NCBI GenBank assembly: GCA_002327305.1
Contig: DCUZ01000073.1
Coordinates: 1-64,000, forward strand
Direction of reading: 5' to 3'
Source of the DNA: Holophagales bacterium UBA2201
Lineage (GTDB): Bacteria > Acidobacteriota > Thermoanaerobaculia > UBA2201
DNA: 64,000 nucleotides
Part shown: one piece after another, positions 14,843 through 21,802 of the stretch
Position numbering within the stretch: position 1 is the stretch's first letter
How the letters are laid out: every line of letters starts with the position of its first letter
Made by a program: the position numbers and the translations under genes
The notes under the pieces: generated by a model
What the model saw: only the letters and a program-made list of their open reading frames with translations
Databases searched by the model: none
What the model was told of the DNA's origin: nothing

Positions 14843-16925
14843 CCGCCCCCCGAAGGTCCCCCTCTATCGCAACCTCACCTTCCTCGTGGGGCTGGTCCTC
14901 CTCCTGCTGGTGGTCTCCACCACCTTCTACGCGTTCATCCTCCGCGCCCGGGACCTGCCGGTGTGGCTGGCGGCCAACCGGGTGCTGGTCTTCGTCCTCT
15001 GGTACGCCAACATCACCTTCCTCCTGGTTCTGGCCTTCATCATCCTGCGGCAGTTCGTCAAACTGGTCCTGGAGCGCCGCGGGCGCATCCTGGGCTTCCG
15101 GCTCCGCACCAAGCTCATCCTCTCCATGATGGCCCTGGTCCTGGTGCCCATCGTCTATCTCTTCATCGTGGCCTCCGACCTCGTCGTGCGGGCCAGCGAC
15201 CTCCCCCCCGACCTTCCCCGGGTCCTGGAGGGGGGCGAGGCCCTCATCGCCGACTGGGACCGCGCCCGGGTGGAGGGGGCCGCCGCGATGGCCGGGGAGC
15301 TGAGGGCCCGCCTGGAGGCGGCGCCGGTGGGGTCCTGGTACCGCGAACTGGAGGCCTTCACCGCCTCCCGGGCGCCCATCGCCGAGGTGTACGAGGAGCG
15401 CCAGCTCCTGCTCGCCCTCAGCCGGGTCCCGGAGGTCTCCCCCCACGCCTTCCGCCTGCCGGGCGATTTCCTGGGTGAGGTGGAGCGGGCCGGCGACAGC
15501 TTCCTGTGGCTGGAACAGCGGGGCGCCTGGGTCCTGCGGGCGGGGACGGCCATGACCCACCGGGGGCGCGCCTACCAGGTCGTCGCCGGGGAGGTTCCCC
15601 CCCCCGCCCTGGCGCGGGCCCGGGCCGACTATCTCGCCTCGGCGCAGTCCCTTTCGCAGGTGGTCCTGCAGAAGGGGCTCCTGGACACCACCCGCACCCT
15701 CACCCTCCTCCTCCTCACCCTCAGTGTGGCGTTCGCCGGGGTGTGGATGGGGGCCTATCTCTCCCGTCAATTCACCCACCCCCTGCGGGAACTCCTCAAG
15801 GGCACCCGCCTGATCCGGCAGGGGGACCTGGATGTGCGGCTGGAAGCCCCCGCCATGGACGAGTGGGGGGTCCTCTTCAACGACTTCAACGCCATGGCCG
15901 AGGAACTGAAGCGCTACCGGGCCCTCCTGGCCGCCGAGCGGGAATACCTTTCCTCCCTCATCGCCCATCTCGCCCACGGCTTGGCCAGTTTCGAGCCCGA
16001 CGGCACGATCGTCACCGCCAACCCCGCCGCCCGGAGGACGCTCCGCCTGCCGGAGGGCGAGCCCAACCTCTACGCGGGGCTCGCGCGGGCCTGCCCCGTC
16101 CTGCTCGCCCCCGTGAAGGAGGCCGTCGAAACGGGCCGGGAGATGCGGAGCGGTGAGCTCGACATCACCCTCCAGGAGGGGATGCGGGCGGCCGTCTCCG
16201 TGGTGCGCCTCCCCGGCCGGCGGTGGCTCCTGGTGGTGGAGGACATCACCGCCCTCGTGCGCGTCCAGAAGCAGGCCACCTGGAAGGAGGCCGCCCAGCG
16301 CATCGCCCACGAGATCAAGAACCCCCTCACCCCCATCCGGCTGATGGCGGAGCGGCTGAAGAAAAAGCTCGCCGCCGGAGAGCCGGCGCCCCCGGACGCC
16401 CAGGGGTCGCTGGACACCATCCTGGAGGAGGTGTCCAATCTCAAGAGCATGCTGGATGCCTTCTCCCAGTTCGCCCGGATGCCCCTCCCCAACCCCCAGC
16501 CCTTCGATCTGCGGGAGCTGTTCGCCCAGTTGGAGGAGGTGTACCGGGGCCTCCACCCCGCCCTGCGGTTCACTTTCGCCGTGGCGGAGGGGTTCCCTTC
16601 CCTGAAAGCCGACCGGGAGCTGGTCCGCCGCGCCCTGGTGAATCTGCTCGACAACGCGGCCGAGGCGTGCGCCATGGAGGGGGAGGTGAGGGTGGAGGCC
16701 GAGGTGGAAGGGGGATGCGCCGTCCTGCGGGTGGCCGACACCGGCCCGGGGGTCCCCGATGAAAACAAGGAGCGCGTCTTCCAGCCCTATGTCTCCAGCA
16801 AGGGGAGGGGGTCGGGGATGGGGCTCTCCATCGTGGACCGCATCGCCCGCGACCACGGCGGAAGCGTCCGCGTCTCCGACAATGCCCCCCGCGGGGCGGT
16901 GTTCATCCTGACGCTGCCCTTGTAA
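14835..16925 (+). CDS. NtrY-like sensor histidine kinase
   Basis: A 696-aa membrane kinase. Two N-terminal helices and a third at about residues 95-115 are followed by a large periplasmic sensor and another helix (~285-310). Then come HAMP (THPLRELLKGTRLIRQGDLD), a PAS-like region, the dimerisation box QRIAHEIKNPLTPIRLMAER with phospho-acceptor His ~492, and HATPase boxes NLLDNAAEA, DTGPGVPDE and KGRGSGMGLSIVDRI. The start lies inside the DUF4390 gene, so translation is coupled. No response regulator follows, only a repeat array; such kinases usually pair with an NtrC-type activator, which is missing here. Confidence 0.92.
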   Translation: MSSRPPKVPLYRNLTFLVGLVLLLLVVSTTFYAFILRARDLPVWLAANRVLVFVLWYANITFLLVLAFIILRQFVKLVLERRGRILGFRLRTKLILSMMALVLVPIVYLFIVASDLVVRASDLPPDLPRVLEGGEALIADWDRARVEGAAAMAGELRARLEAAPVGSWYRELEAFTASRAPIAEVYEERQLLLALSRVPEVSPHAFRLPGDFLGEVERAGDSFLWLEQRGAWVLRAGTAMTHRGRAYQVVAGEVPPPALARARADYLASAQSLSQVVLQKGLLDTTRTLTLLLLTLSVAFAGVWMGAYLSRQFTHPLRELLKGTRLIRQGDLDVRLEAPAMDEWGVLFNDFNAMAEELKRYRALLAAEREYLSSLIAHLAHGLASFEPDGTIVTANPAARRTLRLPEGEPNLYAGLARACPVLLAPVKEAVETGREMRSGELDITLQEGMRAAVSVVRLPGRRWLLVVEDITALVRVQKQATWKEAAQRIAHEIKNPLTPIRLMAERLKKKLAAGEPAPPDAQGSLDTILEEVSNLKSMLDAFSQFARMPLPNPQPFDLRELFAQLEEVYRGLHPALRFTFAVAEGFPSLKADRELVRRALVNLLDNAAEACAMEGEVRVEAEVEGGCAVLRVADTGPGVPDENKERVFQPYVSSKGRGSGMGLSIVDRIARDHGGSVRVSDNAPRGAVFILTLPL

Positions 16926-16930
16926 AGGCG

Positions 16931-17474
16931 CGGGAACGCTCCCCCACCCGCCCGCCCGGCGTGAAGGCGGATTGGGAATGTGGCGCCGACTCTCCAGTCG
17001 GCGGTTTCCCGATCATCCAAAACCGCAGGTCGGAGGACCTGCGCTACACCGCGGGAAGGCAAAATGCGGGAACGCTCCCCCACCCGCCCGCTCGGCGTGA
17101 AGGTGGATTGGGAATGTGGCGCCGACTCTCCAGTCGGCGGTTTCCCGATCATCCAAAACCGCAGGTCGGAGGACCTGCGCTGCACCGCGGGAAGGCAAAA
17201 TGCGGGAACGCTCCCCCACCCGCCCGCCCGGCGTGAAGGCGGATTGGGAATGTGGCGCCGACTCTCCAGTCGGCGGTTTCCCGATCATCCAAGGCCCCAG
17301 GTCGGAGGACCTGCGCTATACCGCGGGAAGGCCAAATGCGGGAACGCTCCCCCACCCGCCCGCTCGGCGTGAAGGTGGATTGGGAATGTGGCGCCGACTC
17401 TCCAGTCGGCGGCTTCCCGATCATCCAAGGCCGCAGGTCGGAGGACCTGCACTACATCCCACCCACCCCCGAAA
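16931..17474. repeat. Four tandem copies of a 136-bp element with two hairpins
   Basis: Copies start at 16931, 17067, 17203 and 17339, exactly 136 bp apart; the last is incomplete. Each carries a hairpin CGCCGAC-TCTCCA-GTCGGCG and a second one GCAGGTC-GGAG-GACCTGC. Copies 1 and 3 share cgcccgcccgg/gaaggcgg, while 2 and 4 share cgcccgctcgg/gaaggtgg, so the array arose by doubling a two-unit block. Copies 1-2 and 3-4 share other variants, suggesting later exchange. The first hairpin recurs singly at 45726. The whole 600-bp gap between the kinase and the TonB-like gene is filled by this array. Confidence 0.9.
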
Positions 17475-17525
17475 CTGAATTGGGGTGGGTGGGGGAACTT
17501 GAAACCTGGAACTGTTTCTTATGCG

Positions 17526-18281
17526 CTACTGCAGTTTGAACGACATCGTGACGAGATAATCCATGGCCACGGGGTTGCCGTCCTTGGCGCCCGGTTCGAA
17601 CTCCCACCGCATCGCCGCCTCGCACGCGGGGGCGACGAACCGGTCGTCGTCGGCCTTGGCCTTTTCGCATTTCACCACCTTTCCCTTTTCATCGATTCGC
17701 AACTTCAACGCCACGGTGCCCTGGGCCCGTTCCTTTTTCAAGTCCTCCGGGTAGTTCAGGGCGACCTTGGTCACTACGCGGGGCGGGACCTCGCCTTTCC
17801 GGGTGAGGGGGTTGAGGATGCCGATGAGGAAGATCAGGTGGCCGTCGAGGCGGGAGGAGAGGGTGAAGGGTTGGCCCGGCCTGACGACCAGTTCGGCCCC
17901 GGAAGGGTCTTTGCCATTGGTGGAGAATTGAAGTGAGATGTGGGCCGTCTCCTTGTCCATGGAAATGGGCTTGAAAGTCGTCTGCACGGTCTCGACCGGA
18001 GACCCGTCAGGCATCCCGCTCTGCACCTTGGCGGTCATGCCCACGGGGGTGACGATCCGCGGCGCGCTGACCAGATCCAGGGTCTTGAGATGGAACGTTC
18101 GCATGATCTCCTCGGCCACGCCGGGGCCCGCCATGGGGGTCAGTTTCCCCTCGGGAAGGGAGATGACGACGCTCCCGGCCTCCTTTGCATCGTAACCGCC
18201 GACGTAGACCTTCAGATCGAGCACCACATCCTGGGCCAACAGCAGGGATGGAAGAAGCAGGATCAAGCAGGTGATTTTCAT
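17526..18281 (-). CDS. Secretin-like/TonB C-terminal domain chimera, exported
   Basis: A 251-aa protein with a Sec signal (MKITCLILLLPSLLLAQ). Residues ~60-160 resemble the short conserved part of secretin-type proteins (KTLDLVSAPRIVTPVGMTAK, then beta strands). The last ~80 residues are a TonB C-terminal domain (YPEDLKKERAQGTVALKLRI, then APACEAAMRWEFEPG). Joining the two is unusual. It is the last gene of the sigma factor operon, 9 bp after the preceding stop, with AGGAGG before its ATG. Function unknown; a periplasmic or envelope-spanning role is inferred. Confidence 0.72.
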   Translation of the reverse strand: MKITCLILLLPSLLLAQDVVLDLKVYVGGYDAKEAGSVVISLPEGKLTPMAGPGVAEEIMRTFHLKTLDLVSAPRIVTPVGMTAKVQSGMPDGSPVETVQTTFKPISMDKETAHISLQFSTNGKDPSGAELVVRPGQPFTLSSRLDGHLIFLIGILNPLTRKGEVPPRVVTKVALNYPEDLKKERAQGTVALKLRIDEKGKVVKCEKAKADDDRFVAPACEAAMRWEFEPGAKDGNPVAMDYLVTMSFKLQ

Positions 18282-18290
18282 GGGGTCCTC

Positions 18291-18590
18291 CTAAGGGGTT
18301 TGGATGAAGATGACGGAGCGGGAAGTATTGAGGTTGAAGACGATGACCGACGCGTCGCGGTCCCCGCTCCAGGCGCGGGTGACGACGGGGGTCTGTGTGA
18401 AGGGGACGGGGGGCGGGGGTTGGGGGGCGGGGGAGTAGAGCCACACCCCGCCCAGGACGAGCAGGACCAGGCCCGCGGTCGAGGCCAGGCCGGCCCGGAC
18501 CCGGGCCCGCTTCCGGGCCCGGCCGCGGATGCCGGCCAGCACGGCGTCGGGATCGCGTTTCGGTTCGAAGGTCTCAAAGGGATGCGGCAT
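18291..18590 (-). CDS. Small membrane protein, probable anti-sigma factor
   Basis: A 99-aa protein: a charged cytoplasmic N-terminus (RDPDAVLAGIRGRARKRARV), one transmembrane helix at about residues 33-51, then a short proline-rich periplasmic part ending SRSVIFIQTP. It lies directly downstream of the ECF sigma gene and overlaps it by 17 nt, the usual place for an anti-sigma factor. There is no recognisable zinc HxxxCxxC motif. The role is inferred from topology and position. Confidence 0.6.
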   Translation of the reverse strand: MPHPFETFEPKRDPDAVLAGIRGRARKRARVRAGLASTAGLVLLVLGGVWLYSPAPQPPPPVPFTQTPVVTRAWSGDRDASVIVFNLNTSRSVIFIQTP

Positions 18591-19053
18591 GGCTCTCCTC
18601 CTCCCACTTCAGGATTTTTTGGCGGACGCGGTGGCGGTGGACCCTCAGCGTCGCCTCCGCCATCCCCAGGGTGCGGGCGGCCTCGGGGTCGGTGAAATTG
18701 CGGTATTCCGTCAGAAGGAACACCGCCCGTTCCCTTGGGGAAAACGAGCGGAACACGGTCGCGGCCCCCTCGGGGTCCGCCGCCTCCCGACCCTTCCGGA
18801 CGGGGAGGAGGTGGCGAACGGCGGCCCACAGGCGGCGCCGCCTGAGGGTTTTGAGGCAGGTCCGCGCCAGGATCTTGTAGAAATAGGGGGCCGGGTCCGT
18901 TCCTTCGCGCAGGCGGCCGCGGACGAGATAGAACTTGTAGAAGGCGTCCTGGGCGGCGTCCTCGGCCCCGTCCGGCCCCACCATCCCGGCGGCGAACCGG
19001 CAGGCCTCGGTGTATCTCTGTTCGAAGAAAGCCCCGAATTCCGCGTCGCTCAC
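18574..19053 (-). CDS. ECF-family RNA polymerase sigma factor
   Basis: A 159-aa sigma-70 family factor. Region 2 is RYTEACRFAAGMVGPDGAED with AAQDAFYKFYLVRG. Region 4 is FSPRERAVFLLTEYRNFTDP with the helix-turn-helix EAARTLGMAEATLRVHRHRV. Start: GTG at 19053, exactly 6 nt after GATAAT and matching where ECF proteins normally begin; the open frame upstream is just GC-rich read-through. The message is thus probably leaderless. It heads an operon with a small membrane protein and a TonB-like exported protein, suggesting control of an envelope function. Confidence 0.9.
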   Translation of the reverse strand: MSDAEFGAFFEQRYTEACRFAAGMVGPDGAEDAAQDAFYKFYLVRGRLREGTDPAPYFYKILARTCLKTLRRRRLWAAVRHLLPVRKGREAADPEGAATVFRSFSPRERAVFLLTEYRNFTDPEAARTLGMAEATLRVHRHRVRQKILKWEEESHAASL

Positions 19054-19236
19054 ACCTGTATTATCCCGCAGAAGTGCGGCTTGTTTACAGAAGAGGGGAC
19101 GGATGGGCCCTTGAGGGCCGGAAGGCGAAAAGGCCGGGGCCTCGCTCCGGCGGGGCATTCCGCGGAATTTCCCCATGCCGGGGGGGCGCCGCCATGTTCG
19201 TTAAAAAATCGGCCCAAACAGGCGTATAATAATGGA

Positions 19237-19815
19237 GTGAGCGAATCGCTGGAAACCCTGCGGGTGGAGGACCGGGACGCCTGGCGCCGCTGGTTGCGCG
19301 CGCACAATAATTCCAGTCCCGGCGTGTGGATCCTCTTTTTCAAGAAAAACACGGGAAAGCAGAAATTCACCTATGAGGAGGCGCTGGAGGAGGCCATCTG
19401 CATGGGATGGATCGATTCCATCGTCAAGAGGGTCAATGAGGACCGGTATATGCAGAAATTCACCCCCCGCCGGCCGGGAAGCGACTGGTCGCTGGTCAAC
19501 CGGAACCGCGCCCGCCGGCTCCAGAAGGCGGGGCGGATGATGCCCTCGGGGCTCGCCGTGGCGGGGCCGTGGATCCACGGCCCCGAGGAGACGCCCCCGG
19601 CGCCATCCCCGGATGAGCCGGAGATCCCCCCCGTCCTCGCCTCGGCCTTGAAGGCGCGGAAGCGGGCGGAGGGCGCCTTTGCCAACCTCCCTCCCGGAGA
19701 ACGGCGCAAGATCGCGCGATGGGTGATGGACGCCAAGCGGGAGGAGACCCAAAAGCAGCGGGCCGCCGAGGCGGCGAAAACACTGGCCGCCGGCGGGCGC
19801 CTCGGCCTGAAATGA
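19237..19815 (+). CDS. YdeI/OmpD-associated family protein
   Basis: A 192-aa soluble protein of the YdeI/OmpD-associated (bacteriocin-protection) family: the N-terminal domain has WLRAHNNSSPGVWILFFKKN, YEEALEEAICMGWIDSIVKR and FTPRRPGSDWSLVNRNRARR, all diagnostic. The C-terminal helical part ends in a basic tail. Some members protect against cationic peptides; this one's role is unknown. Start: GTG exactly 6 nt after TATAAT (19225-19230), so probably leaderless. The next gene overlaps its stop (ATGA). Confidence 0.9.
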   Translation: MSESLETLRVEDRDAWRRWLRAHNNSSPGVWILFFKKNTGKQKFTYEEALEEAICMGWIDSIVKRVNEDRYMQKFTPRRPGSDWSLVNRNRARRLQKAGRMMPSGLAVAGPWIHGPEETPPAPSPDEPEIPPVLASALKARKRAEGAFANLPPGERRKIARWVMDAKREETQKQRAAEAAKTLAAGGRLGLK

Positions 19816-20099
19816 CCGCCGTTCCCCCGGAGGAGCAAGCGACCGGGTCCCGCCTCACCCTGCGCGACGAACTGGCCCTCGACCGCACCCTGCTGGCCAA
19901 CGAGCGGACGCTCCTGGCCTACATCCGCACGGCCCTGGCCCTGCTCATCGTCGGGCTCACCTTCCTCCATTTCATCGAAACCGGGTTCCTCCGGGCGGCC
20001 GGGATGGTCTTCATCCCGGCCGGCCTCCTGGCCGGCGCCATCGGCATGGCCAGGTTCCTCCGCGTCAAGCGGGCGATCGCGCAGGCGCGGCGGAATTAG
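19812..20099 (+). CDS. DUF202 membrane protein
   Basis: A 95-aa protein of the DUF202 family: ELALDRTLLANERTLLAYIR followed by two transmembrane helices (about residues 40-57 and 64-82) and a basic tail. DUF202 also occurs in the YidH family and in eukaryotic vacuolar VTC proteins; the function in bacteria is unknown. The ATG overlaps the stop of the YdeI-type gene (ATGA), so both are translated from one message. Confidence 0.88.
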   Translation: MTAVPPEEQATGSRLTLRDELALDRTLLANERTLLAYIRTALALLIVGLTFLHFIETGFLRAAGMVFIPAGLLAGAIGMARFLRVKRAIAQARRN

Positions 20100-20182
20100 T
20101 TCTGCGGTTTCCTTTGATCGGCGGCGATTTCCGGCTCCGCGCGGAGCGGGCCCGGGACGCGGCCGGGAGATCAGCCCCCCTC

Positions 20183-21292
20183 TTATAGCTCTTCCATGGA
20201 TTCCCTGAACGGAAGGACCAGTTGGACGGGGACCACCCGCCGCTCCTTGCGGGTGAAGGTGGAAAGGGTGATGCCCGCCAGCCGGACGGGGACCCGTCCG
20301 GCGTCCGTGCGGTCGAGGAGGGTGCGGGCGAGGGCAAAAACCTCCTCGGCCGAGCGGACGAACTCGTCGAGGGTGCGGCGGCGGGTGATGGAGCGGAAGT
20401 CGTGATACTTCAGTTTGAGGGTGACGGTGCGGGCCCGGTTCCCCTCTTCCGTCAATTCGGCGAAGACCCGGCGCGCGCACTGCTTCAAATAGTCCTCGAT
20501 GGCCGAGCGGTCGGTCAGATCGCGCTCGAAGGTGGCCTCCGCGCCCAACGACCTGCGCTCCCACACCGGCGTCACCTCCCGCTCGTCGATGCCGCGGGCG
20601 ATGTCGTGCAGGTACCGGCCGAAGGAGCCGAATTGCTCCTCGAGGAATTCGAGGGTTTTCGCCGCCAGTTCGGCCACCGTGCGGATGTCCAGGGAGGCGA
20701 GGTGGCGGTCGGTCACCTTTCCGATGCCGGGGATCCGGATGACGGGGAGGGGGCGGATGAAGGCCAGCGCCCGCTCGGGGGGGACCACGGTCAGGCCGTC
20801 GGGCTTGCGGAAGTCGGAGGCGATCTTGGCCACGAACATCGTCGAGGCCACCCCGGCCGAGGCGGTCAGGCGCGTCCTCTCCAGGATCTTCTTCTTGACG
20901 GCCCTGGCGATGCGCGTGGCGCTGGGCTCGCCGGTCTTGTTGGCGGTCACGTCGAGGTAGGCCTCGTCGAGGGAGACGGGCTCAACCAGGTCGGTGACCT
21001 CGTGGAAGATCTCCCGGATCACCTCCGAGACCGCGTGGTACTTCTTGAAATCGGGCGGCAGAAAGACGCAGGTCGGGCACCGGCGGTACGCTTCGGCGCA
21101 CGGCATGGCGGAGCGGATGCCGAACTTGCGCGCGACATAATTGGCGGTGGTCACCACCGAGCGGCTGTTGGGCGGTCCTCCCACCACCACCGGCCGCTCG
21201 CGCAGGTCGGGGCGGTCCAGCAGTTCCACGGCGGCATAGAACATGTCCATGTCCACGTGGATGATCTTGCGGACGGGGGCGGGGCTGGTCAC
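20183..21292 (-). CDS. dinB: DNA polymerase IV (Y family)
   Basis: A 369-aa error-prone translesion polymerase. Catalytic landmarks are HVDMDMFYAAVE, the SLDEAYLD motif with its two metal-binding acidic residues, and the thumb HhH region RIPGIGKVTDRHLASLDIRT. The C-terminus ends in VQLVLPFRE, a good sliding-clamp binding motif (QxxLPF). Start: GTG at 21292, just after an AT-rich membrane protein gene on the same strand; no strong ribosome site is visible, so the exact start is uncertain. No SOS box was noticed upstream. Confidence 0.95.
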   Translation of the reverse strand: MTSPAPVRKIIHVDMDMFYAAVELLDRPDLRERPVVVGGPPNSRSVVTTANYVARKFGIRSAMPCAEAYRRCPTCVFLPPDFKKYHAVSEVIREIFHEVTDLVEPVSLDEAYLDVTANKTGEPSATRIARAVKKKILERTRLTASAGVASTMFVAKIASDFRKPDGLTVVPPERALAFIRPLPVIRIPGIGKVTDRHLASLDIRTVAELAAKTLEFLEEQFGSFGRYLHDIARGIDEREVTPVWERRSLGAEATFERDLTDRSAIEDYLKQCARRVFAELTEEGNRARTVTLKLKYHDFRSITRRRTLDEFVRSAEEVFALARTLLDRTDAGRVPVRLAGITLSTFTRKERRVVPVQLVLPFRESMEEL

Positions 21293-21306
21293 AACAAGTG
21301 GAGTTA

Positions 21307-21669
21307 TTAGGAAAAATTGGGGATGCTTATTCCCAAAACGATCAATAGAATCAATGACACTCCCAAGAAAGTAATTGCATGCTTTATTTTGTTGTGTGCG
21401 CTGCGCTTTTTAAAGAGATCGTAGGCCATCAACAGCAACAAACCAATTAGAATGGTCACAAAATAACAGCCCATAATGAGCACGCTTGGTTCCGCATCAG
21501 AGCCGCGCAGCAAGTAGCCGCCCAGATAGATCGTTCCAGGGAAAATAATAGCTGAAGAGATAATCGCATAAATAAGCATCGGCACAAATCCCAAGAAGTC
21601 TCCGACATCAGGCAATGCGCCCCATTGATCCTTATTAATCTCCATCCGGTCATTCTTCTTGTCGTCCAT
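21307..21669 (-). CDS. Small membrane protein, AT-rich
   Basis: A 120-aa protein with three transmembrane helices at about residues 28-50, 63-83 and 97-115, and a polar N-terminus (MDDKKNDRMEINKDQWG). No family recognised. The gene and its surroundings (about 21300-21790) are much more AT-rich than the rest of the window, and Asn, Ile and Lys codons are common, which suggests horizontal origin. It ends 14 bp before dinB. An internal ATG (codon 9) is an alternative start. Confidence 0.65.
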   Translation of the reverse strand: MDDKKNDRMEINKDQWGALPDVGDFLGFVPMLIYAIISSAIIFPGTIYLGGYLLRGSDAEPSVLIMGCYFVTILIGLLLLMAYDLFKKRSAHNKIKHAITFLGVSLILLIVLGISIPNFS

Positions 21670-21754
21670 AAGATATGCTGATCATAGAACTTTAGAACAA
21701 AGAAGTCAAAGCAATCGGCCTGGTCTCGGACTAACTCTTTGATAGAATAATCCA

Positions 21755-21790
21755 ATGTCCGAGTGCCAATGCTTCGATATCGGGCTCTAA
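21755..21790 (+). CDS. Candidate leaderless upstream ORF with two cysteines (11 aa)
   Basis: TAGAAT at 21743-21748 is followed by exactly 6 nt and an ATG. The ORF reads MSECQCFDIGL and stops at TAA 21788-21790, which overlaps the Shine-Dalgarno region (TAAAGGAG) of the GapN-like gene 12 nt further on. The CQC pair recalls the cysteine-rich leaderless upstream ORFs of mycobacteria that attenuate downstream genes; that parallel is inference. No other evidence of translation. Confidence 0.45.
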   Translation: MSECQCFDIGL

Positions 21791-21802
21791 AGGAGTTCCA
21801 TC

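Noticed and set aside
16931..17474. Tandem 136-bp array considered as CRISPR
   Set aside because: Units are contiguous and nearly identical over their full length; there are no unique spacers and no cas genes.
18574..19176. Longer version of the ECF sigma gene starting at 19176
   Set aside because: The extra ~40 residues do not resemble a sigma factor; GTG at 19053 lies 6 nt after GATAAT and fits the family start.
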